Positions 42,547 through 53,110 of a stretch of DNA of 64,000 nt are shown here, in pieces. Position 1 is the stretch's first letter; each line of letters starts with the position of its first letter. Position numbers and translations under genes: made by a program. Origin of the DNA: Collybia mongolica. Lineage: Eukaryota; Basidiomycota; Agaricomycetes; Agaricales; Clitocybaceae. The notes under the pieces were generated by a model. It ran no database searches, was not told the origin of the DNA, and was given only the letters and a program-made list of their open reading frames with translations. The stretch is from the NCBI GenBank assembly GCA_013420905.1, contig JAAXNY010000012.1, positions 1-64,000 on the forward strand, written 5' to 3'.

Positions 42547-44092
42547 GGCACTCTCCCCTTACAACCCTGACGTCTGGGAAGCTTCCCTCCGCGATGCCAA
42601 CCTACTCTCCACATACCACTCCATCCCCAACAGACTACGACATGGTTTCAACATTAATCTTCCGCAGATTCGACGAACCCAAACCCCCCCGAACAAATAC
42701 TCCATACTTGTCCACCATGAACATGTCACCACTATCATTGAGGCAGAATTTTCGAAAGGCAGATACATCGGCCCTTTCTCAAGCGTCGAACTTGAGGACA
42801 TTATCAGACCCTTTCAGTCCTCCCCGTTATCTATCATTCCCAAAACTACTCCAGGCAAATTTCGATTACTTCAGAATTACTCCTTCCCACACAACCCCAC
42901 ATCCCTATTCCCCAACAGATCCATTAATTCATTCACCAACTCCGATGATTTCCCGTCCACCTGGGGTACTTTCACCCTCATCTCCCTTCTCATCAGTCGG
43001 CTACCCCCAGGTTCCCAACTGGCAACAAGGGATGTCGCAGAAGCCTACCGAACCATCCCTCTACACTATTCTCAATGGCCAGCAGCTGTGGTCTGAATTG
43101 GGGAGGATAGCTTTGCTGCCGACACTTCCACCTGCTTTGGGGTGTCACCATCAGCAGGGGCATATGGGGCTGTCCGCGACGCAGGCAATGACATCATGCG
43201 ATCAAAAGGCATTGGCCCCATTTCTGCATGGGTTGACGATCATATTTTTGTACGTATTCTTAGGGTTCACCTTGAGAAATATAACTCTCAGCGGAAACTT
43301 TGGCATCAGGAGGTTACGAAAACAGGGTGACACCAGGCCGGTGGGCGCCTATGGTATGGCGGTGCACTCTTGCCTGACGGAACCCTTGAAGAATTTGATG
43401 AAACTTTTCAATTTCCTTGTGCAGATCTTTCGCAACAATCAACTCGGTCGGCCGAAGACTCACTCTACACCTACAACTTCGAAGACATCAATGCCATCTC
43501 CAATCCTCTCGGCATTCCCTGGGAACATTCCAAAGACCAACCATTCGGTTTTTCCACCATGTACATCGGCTTTAACTGGGACCTCACCACTTACATGGTC
43601 TCTCTCACCTCAGCCAAACAGGAAAAATATCGCCACGCTATACAGAAATGGCTCGACAGACCGAAACACACCCTTGAAGATGTACAAAAACTGTATGGCA
43701 AGCTCCTTCACACCTGCTCAGTCATACCTAGAGGACGTGCTTACCTCACTAACCTGGAATCCATGCTTAGCACCGGACGTGATCGTCCTTTCGTTCCTCA
43801 CTCCGCCCCCAAAGGAACACATGCCGACCTCGAATGGTGGAGTTCCATTCTCCAGCAATCATTTATCGGCACGACAATCCCTAGACCTGTTCAGCTGCAC
43901 GATGTTGGGGCCTACTCCGACGCCAGTTCAGGTTTCGGAATCGGCATCGTCGTGGATGCAAAATGGAGGGCTTGGAGGCTCATCCTGGGATGGCAAACTC
44001 TTGGAGGAGGTAAACGAGACATTGCATGGGCCGAAGCTGTTGGCTTCGAGTGCCTTGCTTGCCTCCTCTCTCAGCATGAACCGCTTGCTTGA
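42500..44092 (+). pseudogene. DIRS-type RT-RNase H with two TGA codons
   Basis: Frame of 42272: LSPYNPDVWEASLRDANL...FRLLQNYSFPHN (fingers), TRDVAEAYRTIPLH (RT motif A region), then TGA at 43094-43096. In the same frame FGVSPSAGAYGAVRDAG follows with WVDDHIF as the catalytic VDD box, then a second TGA at 43328-43330. After that come WYGGALLPDGT, FGFSTMYIGFNWDL and the RNase H-like DVGAYSDASSGFGIGI...DIAWAEAVGFECL. It ends in TGA at 44090-44092. Both internal stops are TGA, consistent with CGA to TGA changes. The long open frame at 42291-44126 in another register is a by-product of the sequence. Confidence 0.82.
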
Positions 44093-44670
44093 CCACCACT
44101 TTCTGGACCGTCGCTCGAACAGGTGAATTTACGGTCCCATCCATTGACAAGTTTGACCCCTCCAAACATGTCAAACGATCCGACATCCGCCCAGATCAAG
44201 ATCGTAATGGGAAAAAAGTCACGGTCTTTTTTCTACCCACAACAAAATGCTCACCCACAGGCGAGGATGTCTACTGGGGGACCCAAGAAGGCCCCACCGA
44301 TCCCGCAGCACTCCTCAAGAACCATCTCCTGATCAATGACGCCTCTTCCACAGCCCACTTATTTGCTTACAAACACGCCAGAGGCCTCCGCCCCTTAACG
44401 AAGAAGGTTTTCATGGACCGTCTTAACTCCATTGCATCATTAATTGGACTTGACCCCCTTAAAGGCCACGGTATCCGCATTGGGGGCACCCTTGAATACC
44501 TCTTGAGAGGAATTTCCTTTGACGTTGTCAAATCCATTGGCCGCTGGAGTAGTGAAGCCTTTCTACTTTATCTGCGACAACATGCAGTTATCCTCGCTCC
44601 ATACATGCAAGCCCACCCACTTTTGGAAAGCTTCACCCACTTCACAATGCCACCTGTTCGCAGACATTAA
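44089..44670 (+). pseudogene. DIRS-type tyrosine recombinase catalytic domain
   Basis: 193 codons opening at TTG in -1 relative to RT-RH. Recognisable catalytic residues are Arg in VARTGEF, His-x-x-Arg in KGHGIRIGG, Trp in IGRWSSEAF and the nucleophile Tyr in FLLYLRQH. These mark a DIRS/Crypton-type tyrosine recombinase that integrates circular cDNA. The N-terminal SAM-like core-binding domain and the end of RNase H are absent, so a deletion probably fused the two genes. No internal stop is seen in what remains. Confidence 0.8.
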
Positions 44671-45015
44671 CCAGGTGTGTTTTCTCTCACCTGCTCCTAA
44701 CACTTGGGAGTCTCCACTTCGCTTGACGCGTCGCTGGGCTCCTAAAACATTGGGAATCACAGCTCATTGGTTTTCCCCATAGGTGCGGGTCTACGTTTCG
44801 GGTCAAAAAACCCTCCGGGTTTTTGCCCAAACCCTTACTGCTACTACACACATCATTCACCATGGACATCTACACACATCACTCATCATCACACAATAGA
44901 ATACCTTTAATCTAATCATCATTATTCAACTCTGAATCAGGCAATACATAGAACTAGGAATGAGAAAACCCTCAAAACTACCTCTGCTTTTGTACCTGCT
45001 ACAGGAAGTATCTCT
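44671..45015. other. DIRS 3' flank / upstream of peptidase gene
   Basis: A short-repeat-rich stretch (ATCATTCACC, ACACATCACTCATCATCACAC) that shifts from the GC-rich DIRS element into an AT-rich region. It has no supported gene. CTACAG at 44999-45004 could be a splice acceptor for the next gene. Confidence 0.4.
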
Positions 45016-45906
45016 GTGTCAAAAAAGCGAAAAATAGATGAAGATAATAATGAAATGTCTCCTATAAAAAGGAAACTAGCCAAATCTCATACTTTCCAGA
45101 TCCAACCACCACTTGGATTATCTTGGGATAAAGATAATTACAGCTGCTCATATGATAGTTTGTTTGTTATCCTTTATGATATTTGGAAACATAACCCAGA
45201 CCAGTGGACTGAGAATCTGCATGATGTTGATAGCACATATACTGACTTGTTGGTAGAAGGTTTCAATGAAATCCATCTTGGCCAGTCCTTAGAATGTGTC
45301 AGAGATAATGTTAGACAGTTATTACATAACAACTACCCTGATATATTTCCTCTTGGACATGAAGGTGCCAGTATTGGACAGTTAGCTTATCATCTCCTCA
45401 AACCAAGAGGCTACAATGCTACATCTCAAGTTGTATGTACTAAGTGCAACTATGAAGGTATGGAAGTGGATGAAAGACATGCATATGCTGTACATGCTAT
45501 TGATTCAACTCCAGGATCTACCCAAAAATGGATAACTTCATTTGATTATCCAGTAGCATATACATGTCCAGAATGCTTATATCCCATGGTAAAGCAGCTT
45601 CAGTACAACTATGTTCCAAACATTCTGGCACTTGAGTATCCTCACACCAATATAGAGACCAGCCACAAGATCAAATTTTTGAGAGATGAAAAGTGCACCA
45701 CACTCTATCTGAGGGGGGTTGTGTATCATGGAGAAAATCACTTTACCTCCAGAATAATTTCTAGTAAAGGCAAAATATGGTACTATGATGGGATGCTTAC
45801 TGAACAAATATCTATTGAGGACAGAAGTTTAAGGGATTTATATGATAATGACTTGAGAAGGTATCAGAACAGAGATCTAGTAGTAGCTGTATATGCTCAA
45901 AAATAA
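45016..45906 (+). CDS. USP-like cysteine peptidase, mobile-element type
   Basis: A 296-codon frame opening at GTG; the true 5' end (ATG or upstream exon) is not resolved. The N terminus has basic KKRK and KRK clusters. The cysteine box GLSWDKDNYSCSYDSLF has Cys44. Two CX2C pairs at 141-144 and 184-187 match the zinc finger of ubiquitin-specific proteases. The His box GENHFTSRI has His242, and WYYDG has Asp258. This order (Cys, CX2C/CX2C, His, Asp) is that of the USP fold, implying ubiquitin or ubiquitin-like deconjugation. It lies in AT-rich sequence between mobile elements. I recall similar proteins accompanying DNA transposons in Agaricomycetes. Confidence 0.6.
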   Translation: MSKKRKIDEDNNEMSPIKRKLAKSHTFQIQPPLGLSWDKDNYSCSYDSLFVILYDIWKHNPDQWTENLHDVDSTYTDLLVEGFNEIHLGQSLECVRDNVRQLLHNNYPDIFPLGHEGASIGQLAYHLLKPRGYNATSQVVCTKCNYEGMEVDERHAYAVHAIDSTPGSTQKWITSFDYPVAYTCPECLYPMVKQLQYNYVPNILALEYPHTNIETSHKIKFLRDEKCTTLYLRGVVYHGENHFTSRIISSKGKIWYYDGMLTEQISIEDRSLRDLYDNDLRRYQNRDLVVAVYAQK

Positions 45907-46975
45907 TATTTATATAAAAATAACTTGTAATACAATTATGATGGTCAGCTTCTGTGAAATGGACTTCTGATTCCCATTACCAAAAAAAGGATGAGTACCT
46001 GCTACTCCAAGCATTGGCCCTCTAAGTCAAAATCAATGTCTTAGTTGGTCTGCTCTACAGAAAAAAACACAAAAATCATCAGAACTAACTTTTGTCTATA
46101 ATAATGGGTAGTGAATGGGCATTTGGATTGTTTTCATGTATTTGGCATGCTTATGTGATGGAATAGATCATGTGACATTTGTCAATAAAAGAGAATTCAA
46201 TCCTCTTTGTATTTTAGGTAAATATAGTGATAGTTGTTGATTTTTCCAATGTTTAGGATAATTTCCCACAAGGGTCATATTTGGTAAGGGTCATTGTTGT
46301 TTTAAGATGTTTGTTTACCCCTGACATAACACACAGACCTTCAAAACTAGCTGAATCTGGACATTTCTGATATTTTGCTCAAAATGGACTGTGGGAAAAT
46401 TATGCTCAACAAGGAAATTGTAGAGCCATGTTTGTACATTCCAAACATATAAAAACAAAGTTAATAGCTTTACTGGTTATGGAGAAAATCACAAAATAAA
46501 TTTTGAAACGCGACGCTCAGAAATATTAGATATGCATAATTTTGATGGCATCATCAAAGGCATTATGTAAGCACCCCAAATACATGCAAATTATGTCACA
46601 ATACTTTGTATTTGTGGAGAAATGCTGTAAAAAGCCATAAGGGAAGAAAATCCCATTATGGAAATGTTTTCCCGCGGTGTTGAAATATGAATCAATGAAT
46701 GAATGAATGAATCACCTTTCTGCCCGAAAACTGGGTTGATAAAGAACTCGTAACATCAGTAAGACTTTGTAGTTGTGGAAATATTTTTTTCTAACTGTGG
46801 GAATCAAAATTAGCCGATGCACAGATTTCGAGCAAAAAAGGCAACTGCTAACATGGGCTGCATTTAATAATATAAATTTGAGTTAATTGGCCTTTTTCTT
46901 GGGATATTTCAAGAATTAATTAATAACTGTCCACTGCATAATCATACTTATGTTTGTCAACTATGCTGTTAGCTT
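45907..46975. other. AT-rich non-coding stretch
   Basis: About 1.07 kb without a convincing ORF on either strand. It has a (TGAA)n tract near 46687-46712. Base composition is like the preceding peptidase gene and unlike the GC-rich retroelements, so both may belong to one decayed transposon. No terminal repeats were identified. Confidence 0.5.
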
Positions 46976-47241
46976 TTTTTTTTTTTTTTTTTTAACACTG
47001 AGTACCGCCCCTAGCCTGTTTAGGACTAAGGAACATCAAATGCAAAAGTGCTCTCGTTCTCCGAGAGGAAGTCAACCAGCCATGCATAGTGCAGCTGATG
47101 GCTGGGCTTGTCTTCCTGTCCATGTTGTGGACAGTCATATAGGACGTGTTGTACGGTTTCCAGGGGGAGCACTGCACCTACAGGAGATAGATTCCTCCTT
47201 GAAGAATCGGGATTGGAATGCCCCAATTGGAGCATGTCCAG
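46976..47241 (-). mobile_element. LINE 3' end fragment with poly(A)
   Basis: The T run at 46976-46993 is a poly(A) tail on the minus strand. Upstream of it the minus strand encodes LETVQHVLYDCPQHGQ. With one frameshift, a preceding Cys-x-Cys gives the CX1-3CX7-8HX4C zinc motif found at the C terminus of many LINE reverse transcriptases. The fragment is cut off at 47241 by the B-family LTR D. Only about 70 residues remain. Confidence 0.6.
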
Positions 47242-48195
47242 TGAAAGGGGGTTCCTGGGCTATAAGTGTGCTGATGCTATGAAATGTAATCTCTTACACA
47301 CACACACACCAAACCTAACAATCAACACATGAACAGTAGGAATCGCCTGTTTTGAGTTCAGGTTCAAGTACTTAGAAGTACTAAGCTTTGAATAGTACTA
47401 GCCAAAGCTCTTTCCAATGATCTCTCAACAGGTTTGATTCAGACAAAGCTTCAACACAGGTTTAAAGCTTGCTAGGTATATTTATAATATCTCTCAATCC
47501 AATAGACTGAGTACCAAGTGTACATTCAATTATTAATGATCCCAAGTGGATCTATAAGTCCAAGTGCACTAAGGCCAAGTGCCTAGTAATTCCAATGGGC
47601 AATGCAGTACTAAGTTCCAAGTGAACTAAGACTCTTCAATTCTGTGATTTCTTCGAACAATTCCAGTCAAGACAACTTTGAAGCAATCTGAGCCTTAATT
47701 CAGGCATGCAATAGTGTTTTAACAAATGTGATTTGTATACTCTATAGTAGTGCAAAGTGGGGGCAAGATTCCTTGCCTTTGCACTACTCATCTACAGTCT
47801 ATTTATAGTGTACAAACTAAATATCATATGGAATTGTAAATTTTATACAGAACCATGCTCCCCCGCGCCAAGGATCTGTATTTAATGCTGATGCATCCTC
47901 TACAACTTGGTGCGCATGCCATATGTGCCAATTATGCCATTTACTAGTTACTTATCAAATATTGAAAGAGCTGGCTAAACTCTTATCAAGTCCTGACCAT
48001 GTACTTTGTTATTTAAAACAGCGCGGCACTGTCATTTACTTCTCCTGATTGTCCCGGTTGTTATTCATGGTGTCCCGTCTCTTCCGGTAGTTAACACCAA
48101 GTGCCCCTGACTAGGATCAGGTTGTGCAAGTCCCAAAAATACAATTACTTCTCCTATTAATGATGATCCCCAGACTAATGATATCATACTACAAT
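47242..48195 (-). repeat. B-family LTR D, first part
   Basis: Homologous to the B LTR from its TGAAAGGG edge. It is strongly CpG-depleted: positions that are CG in B1/B2 read TG or CA here (for example GCGCGCTCCG has become GTACTTTG-like). It is interrupted at 48195 by chromovirus E, with ACAAT duplicated at 48191-48195 and 54837-54841. Confidence 0.88.
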
Positions 48196-48573
48196 TGTCA
48201 GCGATGCAACAATAACAGTCACTGCAGGATATCAGAGAGTAGAAGAGGAGAGATAGCACAAAAAATAGAGAGTTGAGAAGACCTGTCTGTATTGCAGAGA
48301 ATAGACGAGATCAAGACTACAGAACAAGTAGCTAGAGGAGCAGTATATATACAACTACCTAAGGGGGACCAGAGTGGAATAAATACGGAGAAAGGTAAAC
48401 CAAACATAACCAGGGTAGTGAACAGCATCAATCAAATGATGAAATGGAATGATGGGAATGATGGGAGAATTATAACTACTGGGGATAGATGAAATAACAG
48501 CCAATCCCCCTAGATAAGAGATAAGATAAGATCAAAAAGACGGAGATAAGATGGGAATATAATTTTCATGACA
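48196..48573 (-). repeat. Element E 3' LTR
   Basis: 378 bp. Compared with the 5' LTR it has changes such as CACAAAAAATAG against CACAAGAGATAG, and AATACGG against AATATGG. It is followed (towards 48915) by about 340 bp of element 3' untranslated sequence without a gene. Confidence 0.93.
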
Positions 48574-48915
48574 TCACCCCCCAACTAGCTTTGTGTTTTC
48601 CACAACACGATTCAGTCATTGTGTGTGGTTTGTGGGTGACTCTTCTAACTGTCTCTTGGGGAGAGTAAAGATAGGCAGATAGTACCTTCTATCTTCCTCT
48701 AGGTCTTGTTCAACAGACCACCGTGATTTGGGAGTGTAAGGCTCCACAGAGTCAAACCAAACGCGCGCAGGTGGTGGGAGTGATGGGAGGGGAGTGGATT
48801 CAGTTGTTGTATGTGCAGATGGTGGAATTGATGTAAGAGAAGTGAGTTCAATTGGGGCAGAAGGATTCAGGATGCGATGGGGGTGAAGAGAGCGAGGGCG
48901 ACGACGTCCAGCTGT

Positions 48916-49089
48916 TCAAGGGCTGCGGTTTTGACCCTCAGCTTCGGCTTGGATTGCCTGAGACAGCCAGTTCAACCAACTGTCTGGGTTTCTTTGCTCC
49001 CTATAGGTAAAATAGACTGCCACCAGGAAGAGGGTCCAGAAGACAACAGCAAATATGATGATGAGTATTGTAGCAGTTTGGTCAGACAT
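48916..49089 (-). CDS. Element E small membrane ORF after pol
   Basis: A 57-aa frame whose ATG (CACCATGT) lies 14 bp past the pol stop at 49104. It begins MSDQTATILIIIFAVVFW and has one strong hydrophobic segment (about residues 6-28), then a charged YREQRN and an amphipathic tail. Position and a single membrane span recall accessory or envelope-like ORFs after pol, but the sequence is too short to assign. Chance cannot be excluded. Confidence 0.35.
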   Translation of the reverse strand: MSDQTATILIIIFAVVFWTLFLVAVYFTYREQRNPDSWLNWLSQAIQAEAEGQNRSP

Positions 49090-49103
49090 GGTGTAGGATG
49101 ATG

Positions 49104-52100
49104 TTATGGTTGTGAAGGGGTTAAGCAGTCGTTGTCTGGCTCGGTTAAGTTGTACAGTGGTTTCCACGTGATCTGATTATATAATGCTCCAATTTGCCGA
49201 GGGGCCCCTGGCCTGGAGCGATGGAATTCCTGAACAGCATCCTTTGCATGTCCCATATTATGCGCAGGTTCCCAAGTGTTCTCTTCATGCGGATACCCTT
49301 TCCACTTGACAAGGTAGTAGAGGCGTTTCCGGATCATTTTGGAATCTAAGATCTTCTCAATCTCATATTCTTCTTTGTCTTCAATGAGTACTGGTGGTTT
49401 GGGTACCTCTAGAACTTTTCCAGGAATATCATCTGCAATGTGGGGTTTTAATTTTACCACATTAAATACAGGGTGAACCTTCCAAGTTGCAGGGAGTTTG
49501 AGTTTGTAAGCACAAGATCCAACCTTCTCCAGAATTTCAAAGGGGCCCAAGCATTTATCATCAAGTTTCTTTGAAGGTCGGTTTGTCCGAAGGTCTTCAG
49601 CATCCAACCATACCTTTTGGCCAATTGCATAATTGGGTGCCTCCTGACGTTTTGCATTGTAGAACCTGGACATGTCTTCTGCCGCCTTTTTCAATGCAGC
49701 TTGGGCCTCCTCTCGTGCCTTCTTCATTCGTTGTGCAAAGTTGTTTGCTGCCTCTACTGATGATTCCCTGTTGATTTCCATTCCTGTATAGGGGTGTCTG
49801 CCATATTCCAGAAAGAAGGGGGATTGTTTAGTTGCACTTTGGATTTTGTTGTTGTAAGAGAATTCTGCAATTGACAACCATTCCACCCAATCATCCTGGT
49901 GATAGTTAACAAACAGGTGTAGGTACTGCTCTATCTCCTGATTCAGTCGTTCTGTTTGACCATCAGTTTGTGGGTGATAGGCAGTGGATAGCATAGTCTC
50001 TACTCCAAGCAGTTTGTTTAAGGCCTTCATAAATTGAGATGCAAATTGTGGACCCCAGTCTGATATAATTCTCTTAGGAATTCCATGGTGTTTCCACACA
50101 TGATCACAATAGAGGCAAGCTGTTCCTTCTGCTGTTTGTTCTATATTTGTAGGGAATATGTAAATCCTTTTGATCAACCTGCACACAACAACTTGGATAG
50201 CATTGTATTTTTGGCATGATGGTAACCCTACAATCATATCTGTGGAGATGTCCTCCCATGGTTGGGTTGGTATATGATTTGGAGATAGTGTTCCACTTGG
50301 TTTTGCTGGAAATGTCTTTGTACGTTGACAAGCTTGACATGAGCGGACATATTTCAGAACATATTGGTGAAGGTTTGGCCACCAGTAATTCCTAAGGACT
50401 AGCTCAGCTGTTTTATATCATCCTGGATGTCCAGCAATAGGGGTACTATGGTGTTGCTGGATAATTTTGTAGCATAACTTCTCATCCCTTGGAACATAGA
50501 CCTGACCTCTGTGTAAAATGAGACCCTGTTCTTCAGCCCATTCTCCATCCCTCTCCTTAGCTCCTGTACTCTGCCTCAGCTCTTGTACTGCCTTGAGGAC
50601 ATTGTCATCATAATCCTTATAGTTCCGAATCTTCTTCAGAATCACGGATTCCACACCTTCAACTTCTAGATGGCCTTCTTGAAGAGCATTGATGCGAAAG
50701 AAATTTGGTTTGAGTAGGATAACATCCTCATTGTCATCCTTCCCCTTTCCATGGTCTGCTCATCTTGACAGACCATCCACCTTTGCATTTGACTTCCCAG
50801 GTCAGTGTTTTAATGTAAAGTCAAATCTTGACAGGAACAATGACCAACGAGCTTGCCTCCTATTCAACTTTTGAGCCTTCATAAAATATTCCAAGTTCTT
50901 ATGATCATTATATATTGTGAACCTGTGCTTAGCCCCTTCCAGAAGGTTTCAGCACTCTTCCAGAGCTCGTAAAACAGAGAGCAGTTCTTTATCATGGATT
51001 TCATAGTTCCGTTCTACTTCATTCAGGGATTTGGACAAAAAACAGACTGGATGCCATTTTCCATCTGAATGTAGTTGTGAAACAACTGCTCCTGTGGCAA
51101 AATCCGAACTATCACATGCTAGTTTGTATTCTCCATCATCTAGTGGAAGCACTAAAATAGGGGCTGTGGTGATAGCTGACTTCAAGTTGTCAAAGGCCTG
51201 TTGTGTCTCAATGTTCCATTCCCATTCATGATTTCCTGTAAGATTGTGTAGCAGCCATGCTATCTTTGAATAGTCCTTGATAAATCTCCAGTAGAAGTTT
51301 GTGAAACCCAAAAATGACTGAACATCCTTCTTAGATTTGGGTATAGGCCAATGGGTGACACCCTGAATTTTGACTGGGTCCATTTCCACATGGCCATTTG
51401 AAATCATGAGACCCAAGAATTCTACTTTCTCTGCTTCAAATGTGCATTTCTCTGGTTTTAAGTAGAGTTTGTTTTTCTCAAGAATTTCAAGAACCTCTTC
51501 CACAATCCGTTGATGTTCCTCCAAGGTTTTGGTAAATATTAGGATATCATCAATATAGACAACAACTACGCCTTCAACAATCAAGTCACAGAATAAATGG
51601 TTCATCATTGTTTGAAAGGTTGCTGGTGAGTTCGTAAGTCCAAAGAACATCACAGTAGGTTCAAATAATCCCCTGTTTGTCTGAAAGGCCCCCTTCCACT
51701 CATCCCCTTCTCGAATACGTATGTTGTTATATCCCCATCTCACATCAAATTTGGTAAAGTATTTGGCTCCCCGAAGTTTGTTGGTAAGTTCAGATATAAG
51801 GGGTAGGGGGTAATGATTCTTAATGGTCATCTCATTTAGGCATCTGTAGTCCTGGACTGGGCGTAATTTCCCATCCTTCTTCTTGACAAAGAAGAAAGGT
51901 GAAGCCATGGGTGATTTTGAAGGTCGGATTCTACCTGTCCTGAGATTTTCATCTAAAAATGCATCCAACTCCTTTTCTTCAGTAAGGGATAGTGGGTAGA
52001 CCTTACACCCTTTCATTTCCACATCAGGTACCAGTTCAATTGCATGGTCCCATGGTCGTTTTGGGGGTAACTCATCAAATTGAGCCTTTTCAAACACCCT

Positions 52101-53081
52101 TTTGTATTTGAGGTATTTAGGGGGAATCATCTCTTCTATTGGTTTGTCACCCTTGTCCTTCAGGGCCTCTTCTGCCAATCTTTGTGAAATATTGGATGTA
52201 GCTCAGATGTATTGCATGGAAATGTAATTTGCATTTACAGAGATGAGCCTGTCTCCCTCCTCAATATTCATTTCAGCAATGTTACAGATTGTCTGAATGT
52301 AATCTCCATGATCTTCTTCATCCATGAGGTTTGGTAGATTACCATGCATGTTACATCCTGGAGGACATCTATCCAAGAGGACCTTCCCTGATTTCCAGTT
52401 GACATTTGGGTTATGCTTCTTTAACCATGAATAGCCAATAATGACATCATGACTACCAAGTGATGTAACGGCAAATGAGGCACGTTCCACATGGTCTCCA
52501 ATACTTAGTTGAAGATCAACCAGGTCTGTAATTGAACCATCCCGGTTTGTAGTTCCATCAACATTATACACTGGAATTGGGCGTGGCAGTGGAGAGGTAT
52601 TTATATTATTTTTTTCAGTGAAACTTCGGTCAATAAAGAGTCCAGTGGCTCCACAGTCCAATAAGGCTTTAACAGCAATATTTTTCCTGGTATCCACTGT
52701 TCGAAGGACTATTGATAGAACCAGGGAATTAGATGGTTTGAGATTACAAATATATTGCCTTGGTTGTCTCATTTCACTAAGAACTTGAAGGGCAAGCTCG
52801 GAAGGGAGTGATATGAGTTGTCTGATGGTTTCTACAGATGCCTCCTGTTTACGGCCTTTGTGTACCCAAGAATTTAACACTTTAACCTTTGCATCCACAT
52901 TAGGTAGTGTGAGAATTTTTTCAAGGGTAAACTCTGCAGTTCCTTTCTTGTGTTTGGATTTTCTCTGAGTCCTAGGATGATCCTGAGGAGTATGCGATGC
53001 AGTATTGGGTTGTTTTTCAATAGATATATTCTGAGGCTCTTCAATCATACTAGAAAGTACTGAAAAACTATTTGAGAACAT
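49104..53081 (-). pseudogene. pol: Element E Pol with multiple TGA codons
   Basis: Protease LLDCGATGLFID; reverse transcriptase YIDDILIFTK; RNase H DSSDFATGA; integrase finger HHSTPIAGH; DDE region (SDWGPQF, TAYHPQTDGQTERLNQ); chromodomain YLVKWKGYPHEENTWEP. The whole frame can be followed from A by alignment. In-frame TGA codons lie at 53082-53084 (just upstream), 52203-52205, 50949-50951, 50802-50804, 50760-50762 and 50418-50420. Three or four of these fall where A has arginine (IRTTQ, EEWRHF, LSRRADH, HAGRWKT), so CGA to TGA is likely. SDRG has become SDWG, also a CpG change. No functional product is expected. Confidence 0.92.
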
Positions 53082-53110
53082 TCAGGATGCATCTTTCACT
53101 GAAGTTCCTT

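Larger units (their letters stand above)
41532..44670 (+). mobile_element. DIRS-type tyrosine-recombinase retroelement, decayed
   Basis: Plus-strand order is Gag with cysteine motifs, RT-RNase H, then a tyrosine recombinase in place of an integrase, the hallmark of DIRS-like elements. The 5' part of gag is displaced to 15551-15728 by element C. RT-RH has two in-frame TGA codons. The segment that normally joins RNase H to the recombinase core is missing. Terminal repeats were not recognised; the 3' end lies somewhere in 44671-44900. Confidence 0.85.

Noticed and set aside
42291..44126. 611-codon open frame over the DIRS RT region
   Set aside because: It overlaps the frame that carries all RT, VDD and RNase H motifs and shows no conserved motif itself. 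The true frame is interrupted only by two TGA codons.
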